Shown: positions 11,362-22,922 of the stretch, in pieces
Layout of the letters: every line of letters begins with the position of its first letter
Position numbering within the stretch: position 1 is the stretch's first letter
NCBI GenBank assembly: GCA_949130495.1
Contig: OX422210.1
Span: forward strand, 637,508,585 to 637,572,584
DNA length: 64,000 nt
Origin: Sambucus nigra
Lineage: Eukaryota; Streptophyta; Magnoliopsida; Dipsacales; Adoxaceae
Direction: 5' to 3'
Made by a program: the position numbers and the translations under genes
Notes under the pieces: model-generated
What the model was told of the DNA's origin: nothing
The model's database searches: none
The model's input: only the letters and a program-made list of their open reading frames with translations

Positions 11362-12782
11362 AGCATACTAAACAGTTGAGCGAGGCCCTTTCAGAATGTT
11401 CAATACAGCTTCTGTGTCACTTGATACCATTAGAAGCTGCATTGCATACCTGTCTTTGAATCGAAGGCCTGGTTTAAAATTTTATTGGGTCTATTGTTGC
11501 GTATCCAAAGTAGCTGTGTCGTTCGGTAATAACAAATTTCTTAAGGAATCATTTTTTTAAAATTGTATGTTATGGAATCATATTTAGTATGTCTGTATTA
11601 CGCTTAAACCAAAGGAATCACTGTTATCTTTTTTCACATTAGGAAGAGGTGCCCATTATTCCCCCCTAAAAGGGAAAAGGTGTCCATGTTTCTTTAGAAA
11701 TTTAGATAACTATGAATTGGTTTGTCCTTCGCTCTCGCTCCTATTAAATCTAGATCTTCTGTCCATGTGACTTTTAGTTTACAATAAGAGTTGAGGATTA
11801 TCACACTTATATATACGTATACATATAATGATTCTTGAGACCTGGTTGAAAAGTAATTTTCGAAAATGTGGAATTATGATGTGTCATTGGTTTTATTCCG
11901 TAAAGATCTCTTCGAAAAACTTATGTTGTTGTAGTAACTTCAATGCTATGCTCATTCTTGTTTGACAGGTAGATATGCACAACCTTCTTCAATGTACACA
12001 ATGTTCTTTTTTTTAATAGATATGGTCAACTTGTAGTTCTTAATTTGTTAACTTCAAATTCTCAGATGGCCGATTTTTTCATAGATGACTGAAGTCAACA
12101 GTAGACTTATTTAATTTTCTTTTGCTCTGCATTCTTTTGAATTGTTGGAAATCAATGTCTTTCTAACTAGAATCCTCTATGATAGAAAGCCTTTTTAGAT
12201 TATCTGTATTTTTTTTACCTTGGTGTTATGCGTAAGAATTTTGAAAGCTCAAATTAGGTGTATATAGTGTATATAGATCACATGTAGCTTATAAGTTTGT
12301 TTCTTTGTCTCCATTGCAGATTTTAAAGGGTCCGGTGCGAGGACAAGTGAGATGCATAATTAAATAAATGGTCAGCACAATGTAAGTGTGATTATGTCTT
12401 TATGGTTGTGATATTTCCACGCACTTGCGGAAGTATATCATAAAAAAGGGCATAAACTTAATCTCGTAAGGCATAATCTTAAGCAAATAGCGTCCACTGT
12501 TCGAAAACTAGTCTTATTTATGTATGTCTTCCTTCTTCATTCCAACCTGGTGATAGAAAGACCTAAGGTCCAGTTTAGATAATACTTTTGCCCAATGTAA
12601 TTCACCCTGTAGTCATATCTCAGGGAGCTAAAAATTCACCTTAGGGAGCTACTTCTTAACCTAATTTTGCCATGATTAAGTAATGGTTTCTCAAACAGTT
12701 TTTGATCAACTGACCTCCCATAAAATTTACGCCAAAGTCACTGTTTTTCTCTTCTTTTATTTCCTTAGTTTTTTACTTTGGA
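11362..12782. other. No recognisable gene
   Basis: AT-rich sequence with no exon, terminal repeat or tandem array that can be supported. Confidence 0.4.
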
Positions 12783-13214
12783 TGGTGCAAAGTGGTGCTT
12801 CCCTTGCCACGACTAGTATTCTAGTTTTACATAACAGGTCTGCTCTCACCGATGTCATTACATATAAAAGTATCATTGGTGCCCTCCAATATCTCAATCT
12901 CACCAGGCCAGATATTTCTTTTGTTGTTAGCAAACTCTCATTTTATGCATCGCTCTATGGAGCTTCATTGGGCTGCCATCAAATATTTTCTTTATCATCT
13001 CAAAGTCACCATCTTTCATGATATTTTTTTGCGTTGTCAATCATTGTCATCCTTATATGATTTCTCTGATGCCGATTGGGCTGGAAATCATGATGACCAA
13101 ACCTCAACTACGACATATGTAGTATTTTTGGGAGGCTTTCTTAGAGGCAACCTGATTTCAGCCTCTAACCCGAGGAATCAAAGAAATAAGGGAATGGGAA
13201 CTCAAATGGATTAG
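12783..13214 (+). pseudogene. Ty1-Copia reverse transcriptase / RNase H fragment
   Basis: One frame gives YKSIIGALQYLNLTRPDIS near 12866-12922, the conserved end of Copia RT. A second frame, after a frameshift near 12945, gives MHRSMELHWAAIKYFLYHLK. Then DFSDADWAGNHDDQTSTTTY (about 13059-13120) follows, the RNase H start with the SDADWAG motif. The fragment ends soon after. No LTRs are seen. Strand is opposite to the Copia protease fragment at 9066-9359, so they are not one simple insertion. Confidence 0.78.
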
Positions 13215-13689
13215 CCAACTTCCACAGCAGGATTTCCATTTGAAAATGTTTCCTTGAGAAAAGATAGTCGCCTAAACTCTAGTTCCATGTAAATAGAATC
13301 CATTCCGGAGCAAGGAGACTGCTGATATTGAAGAGACAGACCATTGTGGCACAACAAACTATCATTTAGATTGTAGTACCAGTGGGACGCATCAAAATGA
13401 AAATGAAATTTCAGAAGTTATGAAAAAAATAAAAGTCATGGAATTGTGGGGAGGAACAAACTCAGGCGATGGAGGGGGAGAGATGAGAAGCTAGATTTGA
13501 TACCTCAAGTTCGTTAGTGGGGTCACCAAAAAGGACTGTTGACAGAGGTGGCTTAGAATCTTAGAAATAAATCAACACCCATATTAGCAAATTGAAAAAG
13601 ATTCATCCAAAGTCAATGAGAGTAGTAGTAGTAGCAGGATGAGGAGATGAAAATGCTAATACACTTCTATTGCACAACTCAACCATCTC

Positions 13690-13823
13690 TTGGTCTACTA
13701 TTCAACCTACCTCAAAACGCACTGGGAACTTATGGACCACTGTGGCACAAATAGTAACGCCGGTGACAGGGTCAGGAGTGTTGTCGCTGGCATGGAGTGT
13801 GGCACAGCTTGGGTGGATTGCAG
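13690..13823 (+). pseudogene. Amino acid permease (AAP family) exon fragment
   Basis: AAPs are plasma-membrane proton/amino-acid symporters. The frame reads SKRTGNLWTTVAQIVTPVTG then SGVLSLAWSVAQLGWIAG, matching the first transmembrane segment of AAPs, where KRTGTVWTA..GSGVLSLAWAIAQLGWIAG is usual. It stops precisely at a GT donor (GCAG|GTATG), the position of a known AAP intron. Downstream exons are not recognised. It has the same strand as the other captured fragments. Confidence 0.82.
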
Positions 13824-15433
13824 GTATGTTGTGCAAGGAAACAAATTGTGTAAAAATATTTTTGTGTAGTATACTATTTACAATTGTGATTCAAAGAATA
13901 CAAGTGTAGAATACATTTTAGTTTCGAAATATATTTAGACAGTTTTAGTAATTGGTTTTGAAATATCTCTAGGGATATTAGTGCTTGAACCTGAACAAAC
14001 TCCTCCTGAAATTTTACCAGATCTTAAGATGAACATATGTTTTTTTAATGTAATTAGTAGTTGTGTTTTAGTTTGTCAGTGTTTTTTTGGTGCTGATACC
14101 TGAGCAAATTTTATGCGAATATTGGCATCTATAGATTACCTTAAGTCAATTGTTCATAGTTGGGCTTTGGGTTAATTTGAGAAATGTGTTGGGATATCAA
14201 AAGGTAAATTAATCTTTGAACCTCCAGAGATGGTCACCCAGAATTTACTTCAGTAAGTAATCTTCAGTTTTCAGATATGTATTAAAAGATTTATTTTTTA
14301 TTTTTTAATTTTAATCACCTGTCTTTTGGTTTATATATTCTTTCCTATGATTAGAATCTACTATTTCCACCAGATTAAAAGTAATAGATTAAATAAAAAA
14401 TACTTTATAATATAAAAAGGACTTTGCAATTTAATCTCTAATTCATAACTATCCAAACAGACCCGTAACCTTTTACCCTGAATGCATTAACCTCTGTAAA
14501 AGGCAGAAGTTCTCGGCGCATAATTATTGTTTCTTATAGTTATATGTATCTTTTAAAGTCACATACATGTTTGCGTCTGGACGACTCACACGGTATAAAA
14601 TTTCAATGTTCTACTGTAATTTAAGCCTTCTGTTAGAAAGTAGCACAATGCATGCTATAAACATAAGGTATTGTCCACCCTATTTTTGAAGTATAATGCA
14701 CCAATTAGATATTACTTATATGCAAATGTGCTATGGTCAGACCAACTTAACAGTGTATATTGGAGTATGTTCCATAAATGGATCTTTGACGGTTATGAGC
14801 ATTAAAGCAATAGGTATTTCCATAAAACTTACACTGGAGGGTTCAAGCCAAGTAGCAACATGGTTCGAGGTAGCTTGGATCCCATAAATATATCTTTTTA
14901 GTCTTTATTTTTCACTTTACCTGATGAATATGAATTGAGAGTGTTTTGGTTGCCTGTGTGTATTATCAAAGAAGTTCACTGTGTATACATCATGATCATT
15001 CTTCAGTACTTTCTCTATCTTTTATGTCAGTAGTATTCTAGCATTTGGGCCCCACATGTTAAATGCTTATCTCTCATTTAGGATTAATCTTACATTTGGC
15101 ATGAATGTACTTGTTTTTGCATCAATCTACATGATACACTTTTGTCTTGTATTGCATGCATATGATATCTTCATGTTCTTTTCTTTATGGATTACGCCGT
15201 TGGAAAATAATTTCCTTTAGCGCGGGCGATTCTTTGACTATGGCTGATTACTCTTACCACATTTGTACCATTGAAGACATTCATTCACACCCTACCTCTT
15301 GCTATGACCTATTGGCTTTACATAGTACGCGCTCACTGTCTAATGTAAAACTTGTTTTTAGCTTAAATTGTATGTATCACTTGTAAGTAAAATCTTCCTG
15401 TTATTCTGTTTCTCCTTGAAAGCTGGCTACAAT
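13824..15433. other. No confident gene after the permease exon
   Basis: A 63-codon open frame at 14696-14887 has a hydrophobic stretch but no recognised family. The rest is AT-rich and contains nothing that can be supported. Confidence 0.3.
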
Positions 15434-15850
15434 CACTACACCAAAAACAGGAAACTGGCACGGTTTAAAACAGTGCTAGATGCAATCTGGCACGGTTCAA
15501 AACCGTGCCAGAATCAGGGGTGCTAGATTTTCTGGCTCGGTTTAAAATCGTGCCAGATTTCCCAAACTGGCACGCTTTTGGCACGCTTTTAAACTGTGTC
15601 AGTTTTTTTATCTGACACTCTTTTGACACGCTTTTAAACCGTGCTAGATGTTAAATTTGGCACATGCCGAAACAGTGCCAAATTGTCTATTTCCTAGAAC
15701 GCTTTTGGCACGGTTATAAAGCGTGCCAGATTTTTTATAAGCGTTCTCATTTTAATAAATTGGCACGGTTTAAAACCGTGCCAGATTTTTCAATTAATAA
15801 AAAAAATAATAATAGGAAACAAATCTGGAAAATCTGCAAATTCCAAATCT
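15434..15850 (+). mobile_element. Terminal region of a second CACTA family with palindromic subterminal repeats
   Basis: CACTACACCAAAAACAGG at 15434 is a CACTA-type end different from the CACTACAAG family. The next 350 bp hold about ten copies of a word built on TGGCACGGTTTAAAACCG in both orientations. The best (15761-15783) is a perfect palindrome centred on GCACGGTTTAAAACCGTGC. Dense subterminal repeats of this kind are usual transposase-binding arrays in CACTA elements. No opposite end (GGTGTAGTG) is seen, so the element is truncated or extends through rearranged DNA. Confidence 0.65.
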
Positions 15851-15949
15851 GATAGGATAAATATTTATTATTTGCTAAAAAAAATCAAGAAAATTCACAA
15901 ATTATGAATATCGCAGGTTGTTGATAAACTAATGTGCATACAAACTTCA

Positions 15950-16215
15950 AAAAATTACAAGAGTTAATACCAATATAAAGCCCACATGGCCATAAAAGTT
16001 GACAATAACTTCAAAAAATTACAAGAGCTAATAGTTCCCAGATAAAAAAAAATTGGGCAGAGTTTCCTCTATTTTTTTAGCATTCCAAAACCTGCTAACA
16101 TAAAATCTGCCCATATAAAGCCCGCACGGCCATAAAAGTCGACAATAAAACTACTATAGCCAGCACGGCCATAAAAGTAAACAATAAAACTACTAAAGCC
16201 TGCTCGGCCATAACA
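15950..16215 (+). repeat. Interspersed short repeat (GGCCATAAAAGT)
   Basis: AAGCCC(G)CA(C/T)(A/G)GGCCATAAAAGT followed by (T/C)GACAATAA(AA)CT recurs at about 15977, 16118, 16160 and 16196. TTCAAAAAATTACAAGAG recurs at 15947 and 16012. The phrase TTGGGCAGAGTTTCC (16052) is also present near 21658. These repeats probably belong to CACTA interior sequence. Confidence 0.5.
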
Positions 16216-16809
16216 CAAAAAATAGAATCCTGAATATTAACGACACTAAATAAATAATCCTTCTGTTGTAAAGCATTGACTTCTTTGTGCGTTCCAAGTG
16301 GATAAAAACTAGCGATTGAATGTTATCCTACAAAAAAAATAAGACACAAAAAAGATACGATATTGTACGGGTATACAACCCTTAGGAGGAAAACTGTAGT
16401 ATTTACTATGTTGGTGGAGTATATTCTAGTGGGGCAGAAGTATACACGGTCTGTTATTAGAAGGTAAGAAGCTCTTTAGATGATGATTTATAGAAGTGTG
16501 TTTGTTTTGTTGGTCATCAAGAGAATGGTTTGTTGTTATGGTATTCCAATTTCAGATATATATATTTTTTAATTCAAGTTTTTACTCTCAGTGATGATTT
16601 TGAATCATTCTAACTTTTTGAACTCACTTGACTAGGTTGTCTGGGACAAAAACAACAGCAGCAGAAACATTGTCCTATATTATTGTCATTCATTAAAAAA
16701 AAGTCATTTATTTATTTGAATCATCTTCATTAAACAAGAGTGGACATAAAAAAATTGGGCCTTTAAACATCTAAGTAAACTGATACTTGTGTGAAAAAGC
16801 AATGTTTTG

Positions 16810-16917
16810 TTAGGACACTTAGAAAGCATACATTCTCGTGAATCATTTGCTCGGATTGTAATTGCTGAAGCTCATTGTGTAAGCCAATTGGGACATGATT
16901 ATAGACTATATAATCAG
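16810..16917 (+). pseudogene. RecQ-like DNA helicase exon fragment
   Basis: A 36-codon open block reads LESIHSRESF then ARIVIAEAHCVSQLGHD. RecQ helicases carry DEAHCVSQWGHDFRPDY as their Walker B / motif II, which senses ATP hydrolysis. Here the catalytic Asp is Ala (AEAH) and Trp is Leu, so even this piece is inactive. The block ends at CAG|GTAGTA, a plausible donor. No other helicase motifs were recognised nearby. It is the fifth plus-strand host-gene fragment in the CACTA. Confidence 0.75.
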
Positions 16918-18489
16918 GTAGTAGCTTTAGAAAGCTTTAAACTATATGTGTTGATTTATACTCTATATGAACCGTTATAATTTGATTGCTCTTAGATGCC
17001 ACATTCTGTCATACTATAATTGCCGTTATAATGTTACCAATATTCATATATGACCATGAAGCTCACGATTATATTAAATGATTTTATAGGTGTCATGTCG
17101 TGGTTTGTTGGAAGGGGTGATCTAATTCTACTGATCTTTCGCATGATTTCATCTCATTGAGGACATGATGAAAAGATATACTGGGCTTGTTATAGAATAG
17201 TCCTAGAATGATTCTCATGCTTAATACCTTTGTGTTTTTATGTTTGGTTACACATCTTCCCTATTTTAAGACTTATGTTGCAGCATTAAGCTCATCGGTT
17301 GTTCAATCCATTGCTAATATAGGAAGCACGAACACTTTTCTAGTTTATGTACATTAAACTAATAATAATAATAATTTTTATTTTAATGATTTATGTTGGT
17401 ATTTGGGCAGAGATCCCCGAGAATTCAAAGTGCCTTATGGACAGTGAAGGACTTGGTTGGTAGTATGACTTCACTGAAGAAGAAAAAGAAGCATGAGTGA
17501 AGGATAAGAAGATCAATCAGGTTTGTTTCACTATAGTAAATACCAAAATATTTGAAAAAATATTGTGAGACTGTTTCCATTTTGTTTAGTTGGTGGTAAA
17601 GACAAGTACGAGCGTAAGGATGGCAACGGGGTGAGTTTGGGGGGAGTTTTTAAAAATTCCCCGCCCCATTTAAAAAATTCTTAGCCCACCCCGCCCTGCG
17701 TGATGGGTTTACTTCAAGGAGACTCGAATCCATTTAAGCCTATATTACATGAAACCCACCTCGCCCCGCCCCATTTAAACCTCAAGTGACTCTCCATGAA
17801 CTTCAACATCATCTTCGTATCATCAACTCATGAAAACCTGAAAAAGTAAAAAAAATTCCAACATGTTTAAAAAATAATATCTATACAATATCAATATTTA
17901 CAACATTTTAACTATTAAAAAGTTACCTTAAGCCTCCATTGGCTCGAACTCTTCATCACAAATCATAGGCCTCAGTCGGCGGTGGAATCTTCATCTACAA
18001 AAATACAATACAAATATAAAAAAACAAGTACCTTGTTAATATAAAAAAACAAAGAAAGATAAACAACACGTATCAACATTGTTATTAAAAAAATAAGTAT
18101 CTTTAATATTATTCAATAACCAATCTTGGCTACACATCTAAGCCTCTAAAGCACAACCTTGAATCAATGACAAACAAATCAAAAAATAAATTGACAAAAA
18201 ATAACTCAAACCTCTACCGCTAGTTTATATCATATGATTCAACAAGCAACATAAATATGATCGCTTATTCCAACATGAAGTAATATAAAGTTAAACTAAT
18301 CTATAAAATGAAGTGAACAAATTTGTGGGTGATACCTTTTCGAAATTTGATGGAGGTGGTGACACTAATGTTTGTGCCTTGGGTTTTGAGAAGTATCAAT
18401 CAAGACCCAATATGAAAACTGTCGAGTGCATTAATAGTCATCTATGAGTCTTATAGTGTGGTAATCACAATCCATGCTCGTGGTTAAAG
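16918..18489. other. No gene; GC-rich repeat arm at about 17615-17790
   Basis: 17615-17790 contains GGATGGCAACGGGGTGAG and several CCCCGCCCCATTTAAA words, a composition typical of hAT-like repeat arms, but no matching opposite end or target duplication was found. A frame at 17403-17500 reads SPRIQSALWTVKDLVGS, unidentified. Elsewhere nothing is recognised. Confidence 0.35.
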
Positions 18490-18960
18490 TAAAAATAATA
18501 TTGGAGCACAAAAACGTAAGATAAGAGCAAAACGATATGAAAAGAGGCATAAACACCTCACACGAGATCAAAAAAAGTCATGGAAACAGCCTGAGTAGTC
18601 ATGTGACTCATGGGTTTGAGATTTGATCAAAATTTAGAATTTTTTAGTGTTAAAACTTGAAAATTGAACTTTGTGGACGAAAATGAAAAACAACTATCAA
18701 ACACTACTGAAAGAGGCAAACACACCTCATACATGATTAAAGTAACTTGTACAAACAACCTGTGTAGTCACGAGACTCATGGATTCGAATGTCGTTCTAA
18801 ATTTCAAATTTCTAGGTATAAAACTTTAGAGTTGGGGTTGGAGGGTGGAAACGTAAGATTAGAACATAACAATCTGAAAAGAGGGACGCACACCTCACAA
18901 GGGACTAGTGTAAAGATTATTGTTAGGCTGTGCGGGCCGTGTGATATTATTATAACATTT
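18490..18960 (+). repeat. Three degenerate tandem units of about 170 bp
   Basis: AAAGAGGCA/GN(A/G)CACACCTCA recurs at about 18541, 18711 and 18877. Each of the first two is followed about 45 bp later by GTAGTCA(T/C)G(T/A)GACTCATGG(G/A)TT(T/C)GA. The last part resembles a tRNA B-box (GGTTCGANNC), so the units may derive from a SINE, but no clear A-box was found. The 139-codon open frame at 18664-19083 overlaps these repeats and is not regarded as a gene. Confidence 0.5.
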
Positions 18961-20096
18961 TTTTTAAACTCGAACTTGAGTCCGTTGAACCTTTATGTTG
19001 ATGGACGTAATTTTTTTTATCTTATATATGTTGAATCAGTGGAAGGGATTTATTGGTGGTTTAGTTGTGGCTTTTATTGTTGAGTTTATTTTAATGTTAA
19101 AGCAGGTTGAATTTCACGAATAAACAAAGAAAAATCTATCGAAATTTTCTGAAATCAATAAGTGTTCTAAATTGATTAAGTTGAATAGAGGCGCATTTGA
19201 AAATTAAGTATTGGTGGAAGAAAAAGTAAAACAACTAATAAACATACCAGAAAGTGAATAGAGACGCATTTTCTGCCCAATTTTTTTAAATTTGTTTACA
19301 ATTTTTTGTGTTATATAAAAAATCTTTTCGACTTAAATTATATACGACTTTATACTTCAAAAAAATTGGAATTCATATGTTGTGTTTTACATTGCACTAG
19401 AGATTTATATATGATGTTTTGAACTTATGCAGGAGCATCTACTTAAAGGCATGTGAAAAGTACATTGTTGTCTGACAACATGACAATGAACGCAAGCGGG
19501 AAGAGGACTTCGACGCATTGTTGCCTAAAATTATGATGCGATTATTACTACGGAGGAACACTTAATTTTGATAGATAAATTTAATTTGGTTTGTCTTAGC
19601 TCAATTTGATGTGAGACCAAAAAAATATGTTGGTGGGAGTGTTAGCTGTATTCTTGGCTAAATTATATAATTTATAATGTATCAATTGTAATATTGAATG
19701 TTGAATGAATGATTCTACGAATTTTGGTGGGTTGTTTAGATTTATTTGTCAACTATGACATTAATATTGATTTTTTTATTATATGTTTAATTTATGACTG
19801 TTCATATTAAACACTCATGTGATGAAATTTTTTATGACCTTTTTAAAATTTTTAAAATTGTTTATCATGACGATTTTTAAATCAAATATGACATCTTATA
19901 GAGTATATTATGACTTTTTTTAGCAGATATGACACTTTTGAAAAAAGTCATATATAATCGTTACCTAATATGACACTTTTTATGGGTATTAATTATGACA
20001 CACAAACTTATGACACTTTTTATTAAAAATAAAGCGTCATAAAATGCTTTTTATGACACTCAATAAATATCATAGAAGGGCTTTTTTCTTGTAGTG

Positions 20097-20331
20097 GTTT
20101 ATCATGACGTTTTTTAAATCAAATATGACATCTTATATTATGACATTTTTATAGCAGATATGACATTTTTGAAAAACAAGTCATATATAACATATACGTA
20201 CTATGACACTTTTTATGGGTATAAATTATGACATCCAAACTTATGACGCTTTTTATTGAAAAATAAAGCGTCATAAAATGCGTTTTATGACACTTAAAAA
20301 ATGTCATAAAAAGGATTTTTTTCTTGTAGTG
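20097..20331 (+). mobile_element. Right end of the outer CACTA element
   Basis: It begins GTTTATCATGACG, which continues the subterminal text broken off at 2896, and ends TTTTTTCTTGTAGTG (20317-20331). The internal ATGACACTTTTTATGGG words match those of the right end of the inserted 17.2-kb element. This shows insertion of one member of the family into another member at a homologous subterminal position. Confidence 0.75.
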
Positions 20332-20352
20332 AACTAAAGGGGATAGATGACG

Positions 20353-21700
20353 CACTACAAGAAAAAAAAAGGCTTTTTATGACTTTTTTAAGTGTCATAA
20401 AACGCATTTTATGATGCTTTATTATTTAATAAAAAAGGTCATAAGTTTGGGTGTCATAATTGATACCCATAAAAAGTGTCATATTAGGTAACGATTATAT
20501 ATTACTTTTTTTTTCAAAAGTGTCATATCTGCTACAAAAAAAGGTCATAATATACTCTATAAGATGTCATATTTGATTTAAAAAGTGCCATGATAAACAA
20601 TTTTCAAATATTTAAAAAGGTCATATAAAATATTTCATCACATGAGAGTTTAATATAAACGGTTATAAATTAAACATATAATAAGAAAACAATAACCAAT
20701 ATTAATGTCATAGTTGACAAATAAATCTAAACACAAATCAAAATTCATAGTAATATAAAAATAACCTTGAATTTTTTTTGTATTCAAAGTCACATACATC
20801 TAAAATGCACCAAACCAAGCCATTTGTCCATATAAAAAAAATGGTGGGACACAAATAGATATACCCACCATTTACATTAATCACAAAAAAATAATGGCCT
20901 ACAACATCTATCATAGCCACTATGTACATCATTCAAAAAAAAAATGTCTCCAAAAAAATTCACATCCAAAAATTACGCATAAATGCATCAGTCTTCCTTT
21001 GGCTTTCGCTAAATTGTGTCGACGCCTCAAAAGCTCCAAATCATATAATATGAGCTCGAATAAGCTCCTATCATGGACTTGCTTCTTCACAGCGTCCTAC
21101 AATAAAACAAATTATCAAGAATGCTGTTAAATCATATTATTTTCAATCCTCTTATGTAGTATGTCCAAATTTATAAAGATTATATAAAAAAATTATATTT
21201 TCTTAACATTTTAAAAAAACCTCACAATTTTTTCACCAACTTCATTGGTCGCATTTTCTTGATATTCTTTATTTCTCGTTTGTCGAGAAATTATCCACAT
21301 TAGAGACCTATTATCCTCATCAAATGCATCCCCGTGTATTTTTTTTTATCCCAATTATAAAATAAAATATAAGAAATTAAGCACACAACACAAAATCCGC
21401 ACAATGAATTGATTATGGTTGTATACTCTACAAATAATATAATAATTCAGCCACATGCCTCTAATCTAGCAATGATACGCCTTTTACATGCCTATAATTA
21501 AATGCTTCTGCATGATTTCAAAACAACATATATAAATATCTAATGCTGCGTAAAACAAAGCATATGAATTTCATTTTTTCAAAGTATTACGTCGTGTATA
21601 ATGTAAGTCGAAAAGATTTTTTATATAACACAAATAATTGTAAACAATTTTAAAAAATTGGGCAGAGTTTCCTTTGTTTGTAGGACTATCTGCTCTGTTT
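20353..21700 (-). mobile_element. Inverted CACTA end and adjoining interior
   Basis: CACTACAAGAAAAAAAAAGG at 20353 starts a terminal region that is the mirror image of the right ends at 20096 and 20331. Only 21 bp (20332-20352) separate it from the outer element. 20900-21070 matches the reverse complement of 2455-2650, and about 21590-21665 matches the reverse complement of 19276-19345. Its far end (a TTCTTGTAGTG to the right) was not found in the window, so its extent beyond about 21.7 kb is unknown. Confidence 0.7.
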
Positions 21701-22922
21701 AGGAAATAAAAAAAACATCAACAATATTCAAAGAGACCCAATTTATCAAAAAAATTCAGATATTATTTCATTCACTAATAGGAAAAATAAATCTTTGACG
21801 CATTAATATTTTCGTTGCGTTTCACATTAAAAAGAGTCAAATAAGATTATCCTCACCTTCAGGTAATTGATGCTCAACCCTGAAAATAATTGCTTCCATT
21901 CTTGCTTTTAGACAACCATAATAGACTTTTCATTATTTTTTCCATCCCTCTATTGTTTTATGGCAAGAGTCACTGGACCTGTTGATTTATCTTGTCAGCA
22001 TTCAAAATTATGAGTTACGCGGAATATGCATTTCTTTGTACTTAGTACTTTAATAATATTTGGTTCTCATATGAAAAAACAAAGAAGGTAGTATTGCAAG
22101 AACCAATTTAACCTTACTGAGTAGTGAAAGCGTATATATAGAAGGTAAGGATGCATATGTACGGCATCCCAACTTTTCAAAGTGGTTCATTTTAAAGTTT
22201 CACATGCATTTTGTCAAACAGGAACTAAGAATTGGTGAAAATAAGAGTGGCATTTGTCAAATTTGTATGAAAATTAAACTTACAAAGATAAGACTTTCGG
22301 AACAAGAAGGATGAGCCTTATGCATCCAACTTTAATTCTTTCGATATAATTGTTGCTCATACTTGAAAATCATTCTTAACATAAGATAGACATAATTGTG
22401 CCAAGTACACCAGCATACTTAAAATCAGATATTATAATGTAATTTGAAATATAAGTTTTTATAACTTTGTATTATTTCTGCAGCAACCAAATAGAGGGCT
22501 ACTGATTCGTACCCTCACCCACCCCACCCCTTAAACTACTGCAGGCCAATCATTAAATATTTTTTTCCAAATTTGAATGAAACACATTAAGGAATCTTAG
22601 TCAAAGTGATAAGCCCATCTTTCCTTTGTCAATTTCCCAAATCCAATGTACCTTAAAACATTTATCTTTCCTTTGGCATGGAATGTCCATGTCCTCAAAG
22701 CCTAACAGAGTAATTTGGGAAGTTGACATAACCTATAGTCATTTTTACAAAGCAGAGTTTGTAACTAAAAAAGCCATGCACCAAAAATAGTTTTGTATTC
22801 TAATGGCCTTTAGCCTTGATAATAGAAAAAAAAAATTGATGAAAATATTTGGCATAATAATGTGTCCTTATTATGGTATGCTTCTTGAATCGTCTTAAAG
22901 TTGTTGGCACAATAAACTTTTA
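21701..22922. other. No recognisable gene
   Basis: AT-rich DNA with a short C-rich stretch near 22515. It may be the interior of the inverted CACTA. Nothing is identified. Confidence 0.35.

Larger units (their letters stand above)
2897..20096 (+). mobile_element. CACTA (En/Spm) transposon, 17.2 kb, carrying captured gene fragments
   Basis: The left end reads CACTACAAGAAAA (2897-2909) and the right end TTTTTTCTTGTAGTG (20082-20096). These are inverted repeats starting with the CACTA signature. The 3 bp on each side are GTT (2894-2896 and 20097-20099), the 3-bp target duplication of this superfamily. Both subterminal regions carry many short ATGACA/TGTCAT motifs in both orientations, typical of transposase-binding arrays. 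No transposase ORF is recognised. The inside holds fragments of myosin VIII, LACS, MTHFR, an amino acid permease and a RecQ-like helicase, all on the plus strand with introns, plus hAT, Copia and other CACTA insertions. It is probably non-autonomous. Confidence 0.78.

Noticed and set aside
4695..16917. Cluster of real host genes (myosin, LACS, MTHFR, permease, helicase)
   Set aside because: Each is only one to a few exons, with stops, frameshifts or lost catalytic residues, and all lie within one CACTA.
18664..19083. 139-codon open frame, the longest in the left half
   Set aside because: It overlaps tandem repeats, has no recognised domain and runs into homopolymer-rich DNA.
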